DNA of 64,000 nucleotides from Geobacillus vulcani PSS1. Its GTDB lineage: Bacteria > Bacillota > Bacilli > Bacillales > Anoxybacillaceae. Shown one piece after another: positions 49,887 through 58,627 of this stretch. Position 1 is the first letter of the stretch. Each line of letters begins with the position of its first letter. The notes beneath the pieces are model-generated. The model was not told the origin of the DNA and did not search any database. It saw only the letters and a list, made by a program, of their open reading frames with translations. A program made the position numbers and the translations under genes. The DNA is taken from NCBI RefSeq assembly GCF_000733845.1, contig NZ_JPOI01000001.1, positions 3,163,001 through 3,227,000 on the forward strand, written 5' to 3'.

Positions 49887-50660
49887 TTACGAGCCCCCCA
49901 ACAGCTGCATAAACTCGCGCAACGAGGCAAACATGAAATGAAATACGTCGCGCGCCGCAAGCAATATTCCTCCAACCGCCGCCAAAAGGAGCCCAAACGC
50001 CGCCGCCGTTTTGGCGGAAAAACCGACCGCGAAAATGTTCATTTGCGGCACCGCGCGGGCGATGATGCCAAGCGCCACGTCGACTAAAAAGAGCGATCCG
50101 ACAAGCGGAGCAGCCATTTGGAAAGCAGCGGCGAACATCGCGGCAAACACCCGCACCGCGTATTCCATTGCCCGCCCGTCAGCGACGTGCGGCAAGCGGT
50201 CAAGCGGCAGCCAATGATAGCTGTAAAACATGCCGTCAAGCAACAAATGATGGCCGTCAAGCGAAAGAAGCAACAGCAGCGCCAACGAGTGAAGGTATTG
50301 GCCGAGCAGCGGGCTTTGCGCCCCTGTTTGCGGATCGATCACATTGGCGATGGCAAACCCGATTTGAAAATCGATCAGCCCGCCGGCGATTTGCACCGCC
50401 GCCATGAGGATCGCCGCCAGCAGCCCAAGCGCCAGTCCAACGAGCGCTTCTTTTACGACGAGCAATACGTACATGCCGTCAAGCGGCAGCACAGGTTTTG
50501 GCATCGCCAAAAACAACAGCCAGCTGAACAAAAACGCCAATCCGACTTTATACGAAGCCGGCACCGTCCGGTAAGAAAACAGCGGCATCGCCGCGAAAAA
50601 CGAAGCGGTGCGCACAAAGACGAGCAAAAATGCTGGAAAATAAGTCCAAGCCTGTTCCAT
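49887..50660 (-). CDS. fliR: Flagellar export protein FliR
   Basis: Membrane component of the export gate, 257 residues with about six to eight hydrophobic spans, beginning MEQAWTYFPAFLLVFVRTA. The conserved segment LIDFQIGFAIANVIDPQTG, cited as FQIGFAIANVIDPQ, near 95-108 supports the call. The ribosome binding site is poor (AAGG directly before the ATG), so translation likely relies on fliQ, whose stop is six bases upstream. flhB starts two bases after its stop. Confidence 0.95.
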   Translation of the reverse strand: MEQAWTYFPAFLLVFVRTASFFAAMPLFSYRTVPASYKVGLAFLFSWLLFLAMPKPVLPLDGMYVLLVVKEALVGLALGLLAAILMAAVQIAGGLIDFQIGFAIANVIDPQTGAQSPLLGQYLHSLALLLLLSLDGHHLLLDGMFYSYHWLPLDRLPHVADGRAMEYAVRVFAAMFAAAFQMAAPLVGSLFLVDVALGIIARAVPQMNIFAVGFSAKTAAAFGLLLAAVGGILLAARDVFHFMFASLREFMQLLGGS

Positions 50661-50666
50661 CCTTGA

Positions 50667-50936
50667 TCAGCCTATAAACGACGCAAGATTGTTGAAAATA
50701 TCGTGCGCGTACGACACCATTTTCGAGAGCATCCACGGCCCAAAGAACACAAGCCCAAGCAAGACGGCGACGATTTTCGGCACAAAAGCGAGCGTCTGCT
50801 CTTGAATTTGCGTCGCCGCCTGAAAAATGCTGACGACAAGCCCCACGGCAAGCGACAACAACAAGAGCGGCCCGCAGACGACGAGCACGATATATACGCC
50901 TTGTTCGGCAAGGCGGATGATGAAATCGGCACTCAT
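50667..50936 (-). CDS. fliQ: Flagellar export protein FliQ
   Basis: Small export-gate subunit, 89 residues with two membrane spans (about 13-35 and 50-75). The segments SIFQAATQIQEQTLAFVPKI, cited as FQAATQIQEQTLAFVPK, and FFGPWML match FliQ. The ATG at 50936 has AGGTGG upstream and gives the usual family N-terminus MSADFII; the ATG three codons earlier is less well placed. It lies between fliP (16 bases away) and fliR (six bases). Confidence 0.96.
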   Translation of the reverse strand: MSADFIIRLAEQGVYIVLVVCGPLLLLSLAVGLVVSIFQAATQIQEQTLAFVPKIVAVLLGLVFFGPWMLSKMVSYAHDIFNNLASFIG

Positions 50937-50952
50937 AAACGCCACCTATCTT

Positions 50953-51621
50953 TTAATGAAAACTTTGCAGCAATGATTTGACGACCAAATGCCAGCCATC
51001 AACAAGGACAAACAATAAAATTTTAAACGGCAGCGAAATCATCACCGGCGGCAGCATCATCATCCCCATCGACATTAAGACGCTGGCGACGATCATGTCG
51101 ATAACTAAAAATGGAAGAAAAATCATAAAGCCCATTTGAAACGCCGTTTTCAACTCACTAATGGCAAACGCCGGCACGAGCGCCGTCATCGGAATGTCGT
51201 TGACCGTTTTCGGCTGTTTGGCCCCGCTGTACGATAAAAACAGCGCCAAATCTTCCTGCCTCGTGTATTGGCTCATAAACTGCTTCAGTGGAACAGCCGC
51301 TCGTTCATACGCCTCCTCCAAATCAATTTTGTCAGCGAACAGCGGCTGCAGCGCCTGATCGTTGATGTCTTTCCAAGTTGGCGCCATAACGAAAAACGTT
51401 AAAAACAAGGCGAGCCCGACGAGCACTTGGTTCGGCGGCATTTGCTGCGTGCCGAGCGCTGTGCGCACAAACGACAACACGATGACGATGCGTGTAAAAC
51501 ATGTCATCATGATTAAAATGCCGGGAGCGATCGACAAAACGGTGAGCAGGAGAAGAAGCTTCACCGCTGTCGACACGTGTTCGGGAGCCATCGAATCAAA
51601 CATATGGACAAATTCACTCAT
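50953..51621 (-). CDS. fliP: Flagellar export protein FliP
   Basis: Core export-gate subunit, 222 residues with about four membrane spans. Signatures: MMTCFTRIVIVLSFVRTALGTQQMPPNQ, cited as CFTRIVIVLSFVR, near residues 40-60, and SELKTAFQMGFMIFLPF near 150. It is slightly short at the N-terminus since Bacillaceae FliP lacks a long cleavable signal. It overlaps fliO by eight bases and is followed by fliQ after 16 bases. Confidence 0.96.
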   Translation of the reverse strand: MSEFVHMFDSMAPEHVSTAVKLLLLLTVLSIAPGILIMMTCFTRIVIVLSFVRTALGTQQMPPNQVLVGLALFLTFFVMAPTWKDINDQALQPLFADKIDLEEAYERAAVPLKQFMSQYTRQEDLALFLSYSGAKQPKTVNDIPMTALVPAFAISELKTAFQMGFMIFLPFLVIDMIVASVLMSMGMMMLPPVMISLPFKILLFVLVDGWHLVVKSLLQSFH

Positions 51622-52270
51622 CGCCGGCCGTCCCTTTCTTCTTCAACCGATTAAGCCACTCGTTTCGTTTTTCGGCCATTTGCTTCATCTCCTCAGCCAA
51701 CAGCGCCGAAAACGACGGCGGCAAACCGCTTTTCCGCTTTGATTTCGCTGTCCATTCACCGCGAAGGAAGGAGCCGAACCAGCCAAACTCCCCCATTCGT
51801 TCCAACCGTTCGCGATGCTGTGTCAACAGCTCATTGATTTCTTCTTTATCCTCAATTTCCCTAAGCAGCTGAATGGAATCGCCGACGCCGATGACAAGCA
51901 GCCGCCGGCCGACTTTAATCAGCTGCACGGAGCGGTTCGCTCCGACGCTCGTCCCGCCGAGATGTTCGATGATGCCTTTTTGGCCGGAAACGAACGGCTG
52001 ACGGCGGGAAAGCCATTGAAACAGCGCATAAAGAAGGAAGAGAACAAAGGCGGTCGCGCCGATGAGCCGAAGCACATCGGACACGGAAACCGCATCAGCG
52101 GCTTGATTCACTGTCTGTTTTGTCTGTTGCCCGGAAGGAGCTGACGGCCCGCATGAATCGGGATGCTGCAGGCAGTCGGCAACCGTCGGGCTTGGAGCGG
52201 CCGATACCCGCGTCGCCCCCAAAGCGATCGCCGCAGCCAGCAAAGCGGCCGCCCAGCGCCACATTGCCAT
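51614..52270 (-). CDS. fliO: Flagellar biosynthesis protein FliO
   Basis: Assists assembly of the export gate FliP, 218 residues. A signal-type hydrophobic start (about 5-24, ending VSAAPS) suggests an N-terminus outside, followed by a linker with paired cysteines (DCLQHPDSC). A membrane span (about 72-90) then leads to the cytoplasmic FliO domain with GGTSVGANRSVQLIKVGRRLLVIGV, cited as GGTSVGANRSVQ. GAGGTGGAG precedes the ATG at 52270. It follows cheY after 19 bases and overlaps fliP. Confidence 0.9.
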   Translation of the reverse strand: MAMWRWAAALLAAAIALGATRVSAAPSPTVADCLQHPDSCGPSAPSGQQTKQTVNQAADAVSVSDVLRLIGATAFVLFLLYALFQWLSRRQPFVSGQKGIIEHLGGTSVGANRSVQLIKVGRRLLVIGVGDSIQLLREIEDKEEINELLTQHRERLERMGEFGWFGSFLRGEWTAKSKRKSGLPPSFSALLAEEMKQMAEKRNEWLNRLKKKGTAGDE

Positions 52271-52289
52271 AGTCTCCACCTCTGATCGC

Positions 52290-52649
52290 TCACCCGATCG
52301 TTTTGTTGATCGCTTCAATGACACGGTCCGCTTGGAACGGCTTGACCACAAAATCTTTCGCCCCGGCTTGAATGGCGTCAATCACCATCGCCTGCTGCCC
52401 CATCGCGGAGCACATAATGATTTTGGCGTTGCTGTCGATTTTTTTAATTTCTTTGAGCGCCGTAATGCCGTCCATCTCCGGCATCGTAATGTCCATTGTC
52501 ACCACGTCAGGACGCGTTTCCTTGTATTTCTCGATCGCCTGCCGCCCGTCCGCCGCTTCGGCGACGACTTCATGTCCGTTTTTCGTCAAAATGTCTTTAA
52601 TCATCATGCGCATAAATGCCGCATCATCAACGACAAGCACTCTTGCCAT
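52290..52649 (-). CDS. cheY: Chemotaxis response regulator CheY
   Basis: Single receiver domain of 119 residues that carries the signal from CheA to the motor. It starts MARVLVVDDAAFMRMMI; the phospho-acceptor aspartate is in VVTMDITMPEMDG near 54, the switch threonine/serine in ICSAMGQQ near 83-90 and the lysine in FVVKPFQ near 104. GGGGAGG stands eight bases before the ATG at 52649. It sits between fliY, whose product is a CheY-P phosphatase, and fliO. Confidence 0.97.
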   Translation of the reverse strand: MARVLVVDDAAFMRMMIKDILTKNGHEVVAEAADGRQAIEKYKETRPDVVTMDITMPEMDGITALKEIKKIDSNAKIIMCSAMGQQAMVIDAIQAGAKDFVVKPFQADRVIEAINKTIG

Positions 52650-52674
52650 GTCCCCAACCTCCCCAATCGCCTGT

Positions 52675-53856
52675 TTATTTTAGCCGTTTTAGCCGATCGC
52701 TTTGGCTGATGATGTCCGTGATGCGGACGCCGAAATTTTCATCGATGACGACAACCTCGCCTTTGGCGATCAGCTTGTTGTTGACAAACACGTCGACCGG
52801 TTCACCAGCCAGCTTATCGAGCTCGATGATCGATCCAGTCGACAGCTGCAAAATTTCCTGCACCGACCGCTTCGTCCGCCCGAGTTCCACCGTCACCTGC
52901 AACGGCACATCAAACAGGAGCTCCAAATTGCGCGCCTCCGTTGCCGCAAGCGGCGGGGCATCGAACTCGACGAAATCAGCGGCTTGAATATGCCGAGCGG
53001 TTGCACCATCCCTCTCCTTGTTCGCGCGGCCAGCCGGCGGTTCATCCGCCGAGCGGCTAACCGCTTCCGAAACAGACGCACCGACATTCGCCTGGGCGTA
53101 AGTCGGAACAGGCTGAGGCTCGCCAAACGGTCGTGCGTCCGCCGACGGCTTGAGGTTGACTTCCGCAGCCCCCGGCTCCTCAAGCGGTGAGCCGAGCAAT
53201 TGAGCGACCAATTCTTTTGCGAAGTCAATCGGCAGCAGCTGCATAATGCTTGAGTCGATCAGCTCGCCAATTTTCAAGCGAAACGACACTTTAATGAAAA
53301 AATCTTCGTTCGGCAAATATTCCATCCCTTTTCCTTCCGTCAAATCAAGCAGATGGAGCGTCGGTGGAGAAATGTCGACTCGTTTGCCAAAGACGGTCGA
53401 CATGGATGTCGCTGCCGAGCCCATCATTTGATTCATCGCTTCTTGAACGGCGCTCAGCTGAATCTCTCCCAGCGGGCCATCCGCCGCCGTTCCGTCACCG
53501 CCAAGCATCAAATCAGCGATGATCGCTGCGTCTTGCTGCTTAATGACAAGCAAGTTGGTTCCAAGCAACCCTTCCGTGTAGTTGACTTGGATGGCGACAT
53601 ATGGCTGCGGAAATTCGTCAGCGACGCTTGTGCGCTCGATAATGGACACGCTGGGCGTCGTAATTTCCACCTTTTGGTTCAATAACATCGACAGTGCAGT
53701 CGCCGAACTGCCGAAAGAGATATTGCCGATTTCCCCCAGGGCGTCTTGCTCGAGCGGAGTCAGAACATCATGGAGCGCCGGAACATGGCCGTCGCTGTCC
53801 ATTCCGCGCAACAAAGCATCGATTTCATCCTGCGATAACATTCCATCATTCATCAT
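52675..53856 (-). CDS. fliY: Flagellar motor switch phosphatase FliY
   Basis: Switch protein combining a CheC-like phosphatase with a FliN-type C-ring domain, 393 residues. The N-terminal CheY-binding peptide MLSQDEIDALLRGM precedes two half-sites, DALGEIGNISFG near 38 and LSAVQEAMNQMMG near 130. A proline/alanine-rich linker (about 215-290) leads to the C-terminal FliN domain (LFDVPLQVTVELGRTKRSV near 310). GAGGGG precedes the ATG at 53856. It overlaps the end of fliM by 11 bases. Confidence 0.96.
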   Translation of the reverse strand: MMNDGMLSQDEIDALLRGMDSDGHVPALHDVLTPLEQDALGEIGNISFGSSATALSMLLNQKVEITTPSVSIIERTSVADEFPQPYVAIQVNYTEGLLGTNLLVIKQQDAAIIADLMLGGDGTAADGPLGEIQLSAVQEAMNQMMGSAATSMSTVFGKRVDISPPTLHLLDLTEGKGMEYLPNEDFFIKVSFRLKIGELIDSSIMQLLPIDFAKELVAQLLGSPLEEPGAAEVNLKPSADARPFGEPQPVPTYAQANVGASVSEAVSRSADEPPAGRANKERDGATARHIQAADFVEFDAPPLAATEARNLELLFDVPLQVTVELGRTKRSVQEILQLSTGSIIELDKLAGEPVDVFVNNKLIAKGEVVVIDENFGVRITDIISQSDRLKRLK

Positions 53857-54850
53857 GGTCGTCTTCGTCCCCCTCGATCATCGCTAAAATTTGCACCGCC
53901 AGCTTTTTGTTCCGCTTCCCCGGCTGGCCGATAAACTTTGGAATATGGCCGACTTTGACGACGAGCGGCTCATGAATCGACTGCTCGAGCTGAATGACAT
54001 CGCCGGCCTCGAGTTGAAGAAATTCATTGACCGTGATGACCGCCGTTCCCAGTTCAGCGATAATCGGCAATTTTGCCGCGCGGATGCGCTGTTCGATCCG
54101 TTTCGCTTCCTCGGGGGAACGCTCCTTTTTTTGCGCCTGCATCCAGTAATGCACCGACAGCCGCGGCATAATCGGCTCCAAGACGACATGCGGAATGCAC
54201 ACATTCATCATGCCGCGCGCTTCGCCGATTTGCGTGTTGAGCGAAATGACGACGACGGTGTCGTTCGGCGCAATCATGCGCAAAAACTGCGGATTGACTT
54301 CAAAATCGACAAAGAGCGGGTCGACTTCCGCTACCGATTCCCAAGCGTCGCGCCAATGGACAAACGCCTTGTCAAACAAATTGGACATGATGCGTGTTTC
54401 AATTTCAGTCAAATGCTCCACTTTATCCATGCCGACACCGCGCCCGCCCATCACCCGGTCAAGCATGGCGTAAGCGATGTTCGGGTTGACTTCCAAAAGG
54501 ACATGTCCGTCAAGCGGCGGCACCTCAAAGACATTGATGATCGTCATTTTTGGGATGGAGCGAACAAATTCTTCGTATGGAATTTGGTCGGCTGATGCAA
54601 CCGAAATTTGCACATACGTGCGCAACTGAGCGGAAAAAAACGTTGTCAGCAGGCGGGCGAAATTCTCATGAATGCGCGTCAGGCTGCGGATTTGATCTTT
54701 GGAAAATCGGAGCGCCCGCCGGAAATCATACGTTTTGACGCGTCGCCCTTCCTCCTCTTTTTTCAACTCCTCCGCGCTCATCTCCCCTGCAGAAAGCGCA
54801 GCGAGCAACGCGTCAATTTCGCTTTGCGACAATACTTCCCCGGCCGTCAT
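53846..54850 (-). CDS. fliM: Flagellar motor switch protein FliM
   Basis: Middle layer of the C-ring, binding CheY-P, 334 residues. The N-terminal CheY-binding segment VLSQSEIDALLAAL is at 6-19, the middle CheC-like domain includes VMGGRGVGMDKVEHLTEIE near 132-150, cited in part, and the C-terminal SpoA domain is near 255-320 (LQLEAGDVIQLEQSI). GGGGGG precedes the ATG at 54850. fliY overlaps its end. Confidence 0.97.
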   Translation of the reverse strand: MTAGEVLSQSEIDALLAALSAGEMSAEELKKEEEGRRVKTYDFRRALRFSKDQIRSLTRIHENFARLLTTFFSAQLRTYVQISVASADQIPYEEFVRSIPKMTIINVFEVPPLDGHVLLEVNPNIAYAMLDRVMGGRGVGMDKVEHLTEIETRIMSNLFDKAFVHWRDAWESVAEVDPLFVDFEVNPQFLRMIAPNDTVVVISLNTQIGEARGMMNVCIPHVVLEPIMPRLSVHYWMQAQKKERSPEEAKRIEQRIRAAKLPIIAELGTAVITVNEFLQLEAGDVIQLEQSIHEPLVVKVGHIPKFIGQPGKRNKKLAVQILAMIEGDEDDHDE

Positions 54851-54878
54851 TTCATCTTCCCCCCTTCAGATGACAGGG

Positions 54879-55307
54879 CTACTGGAGGATAAACGAGGTA
54901 ATGTAGACGTTCTTCACTCTCCCTTCTTGCATCAATCCGTTGATCTCGCGCTTCAGCCGCTCTTTCAGCGCCGTCAGCCCTTCCTTTCCTTTAAAGTCAG
55001 CCGCTTTCATCTGTGAGAGTTGCTCGATGATCACGTCTTTCATCTGAAAATCGCGTTTCTCCGCCTCTTCTTTTCCTTCATCGCTGTCTGTCTCAATTTT
55101 AAATGAGATTTTAATATAACGCCCGTCTGCTAAATTCGTTGTCATTTCCGGAATGTCGATCGACCGCTCTGCAAGTTCATCGGCGCTTGGCGCCCCCTGT
55201 TTCTCGGCATGTCCCATCTTCATCACCGAGACAAGCGCCGCCGTGCCAGCCAAAGCGATAATCGCCAGCACAATGATCATCGTTTTGATTGCTTTATTCC
55301 CTTTCAC
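54879..55307 (-). CDS. fliL: Flagellar basal body-associated protein FliL
   Basis: Single-span membrane protein next to the stator that supports motor torque, 142 residues. The N-terminal hydrophobic span (about 8-28, TMIIVLAIIALAGTAALV) is followed by the extracellular FliL domain with YIKISFKIETD and a VKNVYITSFILQ end. The start is GTG at 55307 with AGGAGG eight bases upstream. It overlaps swrD by 14 bases and precedes fliM by 28 bases. Confidence 0.94.
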   Translation of the reverse strand: MKGNKAIKTMIIVLAIIALAGTAALVSVMKMGHAEKQGAPSADELAERSIDIPEMTTNLADGRYIKISFKIETDSDEGKEEAEKRDFQMKDVIIEQLSQMKAADFKGKEGLTALKERLKREINGLMQEGRVKNVYITSFILQ

Positions 55308-55518
55308 TGCCCCATCCTCCTGCTTCAGGTAAACGAAATACACCGAGCTGCTGGTAAAATTCACTTGCTCGTGCGGCGACTTGCTCGACGGTTTCGCGGA
55401 CGACAAACTTTTTTCCGTTCGTCAGCGTCACGGTTGTGTCGGGAAACGCTTCAATTTGTTCGATGTACAGCGCATTGAGCACAAACCGTTTGCCGTTGAG
55501 CTTCGTTAGCGAAATCAT
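55294..55518 (-). CDS. swrD: Flagellar protein SwrD (FlbD family)
   Basis: Small soluble protein of the FlbD family, 74 residues; in B. subtilis it increases swarming power. It begins MISLTKLNGKRFVLNALYIEQIE, cited as LNGKRFVLNALYIEQIE, with the FPDTTVTLTNGKKFVV strand pair. The ATG at 55518 has no near Shine-Dalgarno site; instead a leader ORF (55515..55547) with a strong site ends over this ATG, so coupled translation is likely. The C-terminus beyond residue 60 is variable and overlaps fliL. Confidence 0.9.
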   Translation of the reverse strand: MISLTKLNGKRFVLNALYIEQIEAFPDTTVTLTNGKKFVVRETVEQVAARASEFYQQLGVFRLPEAGGWGSERE

Positions 55519-55547
55519 CGGCCAGCGGGCGAGAGAAGACCGCTCAC
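55515..55547 (-). CDS. Putative 10-codon leader ORF coupled to swrD
   Basis: GTG at 55547, AGGAGG (55554-55559) six bases upstream, encoding MSGLLSPAGR and ending TGA inside the swrD ATGA. The same stretch folds as GGGCG/CGCCC hairpin (55527-55551). No protein role is suggested; coupling is inferred. Confidence 0.5.
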   Translation of the reverse strand: MSGLLSPAGR

Positions 55548-55562
55548 GCCCTCCCTCCTATT

Positions 55563-56366
55563 CTATTTTTTCAAGTTGACCAACTCTTGCAAAATTTCAT
55601 CCGACGTCGTAATGATGCGCGTATTCGCCTGGAAGCCGCGCTGGGCGACAATCATCTCCGTAAATTCTTCCGCCAAGTCGACATTGGACATCTCAAGCGC
55701 GCCGGAGACGATCGTTCCTGCTCCGTTCGCTCCCGGCGCTCCTAGAGCCGGCGTGCCGGAGTTTGTCGTTTCGCGGAACAAATTGTTTCCGGCTTTTTCT
55801 AATCCGTCATTATTGGAAAATTTAGCCAGTTGAATCGTTCCTAGAGACTGCAAATTGCCCGAGGCATTCACAATGGTGACAACACCGTCGGTCCCAATGC
55901 TTATACTTCTCGCATCGGGCGGAACTTGCAGGCGGACATTTCCTGTACCAAGCAAATATTGGCCGTCAGTATTGACAATATACCCCTGCGAATCGAGATA
56001 AAAATTCCCGGCTCTCGTATACATGCGGTTGTTGCCGGAAGCGTCGCCGACGACGAAAAACCCGTCTCCAGAAATCGCCAAATCGAGTACGCGCCCGGTC
56101 GTTTGCAAGCTGCCTTGCGTATGGACGGTATCGATGGCGGCCAACTGAGCGCCAAGCCCCACCTGCTTCGGGTTCGTCCCGCCGCGGCCGGCACCGGCAT
56201 TGGGCCCGCTTGCTCCAGAAATCGTCTGGCTCATCAAATCCTTGAAAATCGTTCGTCCTTTTTTAAACCCATACGTATTGACATTGGCAATATTGTTGCC
56301 GATGACATCCAACTTCGTTTGGAAGTTGCGCATGGCGCCGATTCCGGAATACATGGAACGAAGCAT
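55563..56366 (-). CDS. flgE: Flagellar hook protein FlgE (FlgG-type)
   Basis: Rod/hook-family protein of 267 residues. In B. subtilis the gene at this place, earlier called flgG, encodes the hook. The N-terminal rod signature MLRSMYSGIGAMRNFQTKLDVIGNNIANVNT, cited as LDVIGNNIANVNT, and the C-terminal LAEEFTEMIVAQRGFQANTR, cited as MIVAQRGFQANTR, form the conserved D0 helices; the D1 insert is short. It follows flgD after 17 bases. NCBI-style pipelines may call it FlgG; the choice of FlgE rests on position. Confidence 0.85.
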   Translation of the reverse strand: MLRSMYSGIGAMRNFQTKLDVIGNNIANVNTYGFKKGRTIFKDLMSQTISGASGPNAGAGRGGTNPKQVGLGAQLAAIDTVHTQGSLQTTGRVLDLAISGDGFFVVGDASGNNRMYTRAGNFYLDSQGYIVNTDGQYLLGTGNVRLQVPPDARSISIGTDGVVTIVNASGNLQSLGTIQLAKFSNNDGLEKAGNNLFRETTNSGTPALGAPGANGAGTIVSGALEMSNVDLAEEFTEMIVAQRGFQANTRIITTSDEILQELVNLKK

Positions 56367-56382
56367 TGGTTTTCTCTCCCCT

Positions 56383-56811
56383 TTATCCTTTTTGTTCCAC
56401 TTTCACGACCGCATCCGCGGCAATCGTTGTCCCGTTATCAAGCCCAAGAGTCACTTGACCGTCTTTTTGCATGACCGATTGAACGACGGCGCTCATCATC
56501 GCCCCGCCGTCTTGCCAGTGCACCGTTTTGCCGATCCACTCGCTGTAGCGCAAAAGCGCATCGCGGCTTGACGTTTGCATCCATTGCTGCATCAAATTGG
56601 CGATGTTCATCATTTGCTCAAGCGAAGAGAAGCTCGCCATCTGCGCGATAAAGTCTTTGTCTTCCATCGGGTTGAGCGGATCTTGGTTTTCTAGCTGAGC
56701 GAGCAAAATTTTCAGAAAGTCGTCTTTTCCTAAAATTTGATTGCCCGTTTTCCGTTCCGGCTGAACCACGTTGGCCAGCCATAAGCTGCCATCAATCGCG
56801 TTCGTTGTCAT
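56383..56811 (-). CDS. flgD: Hook assembly protein FlgD
   Basis: Hook cap that guides FlgE assembly, 142 residues. The conserved N-terminal part shows [32 protein letters not shown], cited as [17 protein letters not shown] near 29-45. The protein lacks the Ig-like C-terminal domains seen in enterics, as in short Bacillus FlgD. It lies 18 bases after fliK and 16 before flgE. Confidence 0.93.
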   Translation of the reverse strand: MTTNAIDGSLWLANVVQPERKTGNQILGKDDFLKILLAQLENQDPLNPMEDKDFIAQMASFSSLEQMMNIANLMQQWMQTSSRDALLRYSEWIGKTVHWQDGGAMMSAVVQSVMQKDGQVTLGLDNGTTIAADAVVKVEQKG

Positions 56812-56828
56812 CCTCGTTCTGTTCCCCC

Positions 56829-58019
56829 TTATGCGTCAGCTTCGATCCCATCTAGCGCAAACGGGAAGGAAGATGGCTGTTCCCGCTTTTGTTTTTGCCG
56901 CGATTCGCCATGCTGCTGCCCTCCTTGGCGATTTCCAGAATACGGCGGCATGGCGGATCTGTCATAATCCGACCAAACGGTCCATTTTTCGACCGTGATG
57001 TAACTCGCATCAAGCTGCTGAACAAGCTGCGGCAAATGAGCGTAGAGCAACTCTTTCACCGCGTCGTTCGCCACGAGCAGCTTGGCGGCGAGCTTTCCAC
57101 CTTCCTCTGTCATTTTCACCGTCACCGTTCCGAGATGTTCCGGATGCAGACGGATGACAAGCTGCATCGCACCATTTGGCAACTTCATCCACCGCGCCGA
57201 CCTTAGCGCGTGGGCGACTTGATCAGCGACGCTTCCCCCAGCTGGCGCCGGCGTCTCGCCGGTCAACCCAACAGATGAAAGGGAGGGTGATAAAAGCGCA
57301 GGAGGGGGTGTGAACGAAGGAGCGGCCTCACCGTCATGCCCCCTGCCATTCCCTCCTTGTAGCGAAACGTCTTTTTCGCCAGCCAGCTGGACGGAAGAAC
57401 CTCCTTTGGGCAGCACGGCAACCCGCATTGTGCCTCCTTGCTCATTGAATGGACGTTGATCGTCGTCGCTCGGGAGCGGTGGGAACATCTCTGTTTTTCC
57501 GCTGGCAAGCGAAAACGATTCTTGCTCCTTATTGCCGCTTTTCCGTCCTTGGTTTATGAACATGTGTTCAAATCCCGCTTCACCCGTTGCCCGCTGAGCG
57601 GCAGTTGCCGCTTCTTCATTCACCAAGCTGATGGATGAAAATGGTACACCATCAGCGTCTTTGCCACTTCGCTGCGCGTCCGCCGCTAAAAGCGGCGCGC
57701 CTGCAACCGTCGAAGTCGGAGCGATAGCCAACACAGCCATGATGGAAGGGGCAAGCCACCATGATTGGATGGGCTCCGGTTTCTTTTCCGCTGAAAATGG
57801 TTGTCCGGCTGCGTCCGTTTCCATTCGGCCATTTTGCCAATCCGGCTCTTTGTTTCCGTTCGGCTGCTCTTGAAACAAGCCAATCCCTGCCCCGACGGGC
57901 CATAGCTCTTGTTGCTTGTGCGCAAGCAGCGCCGCGAACACGTTGGTGTTTTCTGACTCTTTTTTCACTGCTATAGTGCCTGCGGATGGCGGCGCGCTTG
58001 CTGTAATCATCACTTTCAT
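56829..58019 (-). CDS. fliK: Hook-length control protein FliK
   Basis: Secreted ruler that sets hook length and triggers FlhB switching, 396 residues. The middle is low-complexity (proline, glycine, serine rich) and poorly conserved. The C-terminal Flg_hook domain (about 270-370) carries [30 protein letters not shown], cited as [13 protein letters not shown]. The ATG at 58019 overlaps the ylxF stop by four bases. Identity rests on this domain and operon position. Confidence 0.9.
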   Translation of the reverse strand: MKVMITASAPPSAGTIAVKKESENTNVFAALLAHKQQELWPVGAGIGLFQEQPNGNKEPDWQNGRMETDAAGQPFSAEKKPEPIQSWWLAPSIMAVLAIAPTSTVAGAPLLAADAQRSGKDADGVPFSSISLVNEEAATAAQRATGEAGFEHMFINQGRKSGNKEQESFSLASGKTEMFPPLPSDDDQRPFNEQGGTMRVAVLPKGGSSVQLAGEKDVSLQGGNGRGHDGEAAPSFTPPPALLSPSLSSVGLTGETPAPAGGSVADQVAHALRSARWMKLPNGAMQLVIRLHPEHLGTVTVKMTEEGGKLAAKLLVANDAVKELLYAHLPQLVQQLDASYITVEKWTVWSDYDRSAMPPYSGNRQGGQQHGESRQKQKREQPSSFPFALDGIEADA

Positions 58020-58627
58020 TCAGCCGCCTCCTTCCCCATCGCCCATTTGCTTAACGATGCCAACAGTTTCGCCGCCTGTTGGGTCGGCATTTGTTCCAAA
58101 ATGGCTGCCGCTTTATCGCTGTCAACGCGACTCAATACACGAAGCGCCTCGCTCTCAGGCAGTTCCGCTAAAATAGCCGCCGCCTGTTTTTCCGACATGG
58201 CGTTATACACGCCGGCAACATCATCTTCCGTCAAGGCGGGTTCGGCGGCAGGCTCATCCTGAACATCCGTTTTCTCGCTTGGCGCCGACAGCTGGGCGAT
58301 TTCCTTTTCCTTTGCCGCCAATTCGTTTTTCAACTGTTTGATTTGCTTTTGTTGCTCAGCGATCGTTCGTTTTTGCTGGTCAATCGTCTGTTGCTGAGCT
58401 TCAATCATTTTTTGCCAATCTTTCTCCTTTTGTCTCCAGTCGATCCACTCGGAGACAAGCGGCGCCTTTATTGTCCACTGCTTCGCCGCCTTGGCCACAT
58501 CAACGCCAGCAACGTTTAAAATCAACAGCAGAAAGGAGACGGCAAACGCACTCGGAATGGCAATGACAAACAGCAGCCATTGCCACCAGCTCGCCTGCAT
58601 TTCTTGTCCAACTTTGCTCTCCGCCAT
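58016..58627 (-). CDS. ylxF: YlxF, MotE/MgtE N-domain-like flagellar protein
   Basis: Membrane-anchored protein of 203 residues found in the fla/che operon between fliJ and fliK. One span (about 17-38) is followed by a coiled coil (about 70-125, KDWQKMIEAQQQTIDQQKR) and a C-terminal superhelical segment (about 145-200, VYNAMSEKQAAAILAELPESEALRVL, cited as AAAILAELPESEALRVL) resembling the MgtE N-domain. Such MotE-like proteins help stator or motor placement in other groups; the role here is unproven. It abuts fliJ and overlaps fliK. Confidence 0.85.
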   Translation of the reverse strand: MAESKVGQEMQASWWQWLLFVIAIPSAFAVSFLLLILNVAGVDVAKAAKQWTIKAPLVSEWIDWRQKEKDWQKMIEAQQQTIDQQKRTIAEQQKQIKQLKNELAAKEKEIAQLSAPSEKTDVQDEPAAEPALTEDDVAGVYNAMSEKQAAAILAELPESEALRVLSRVDSDKAAAILEQMPTQQAAKLLASLSKWAMGKEAAE

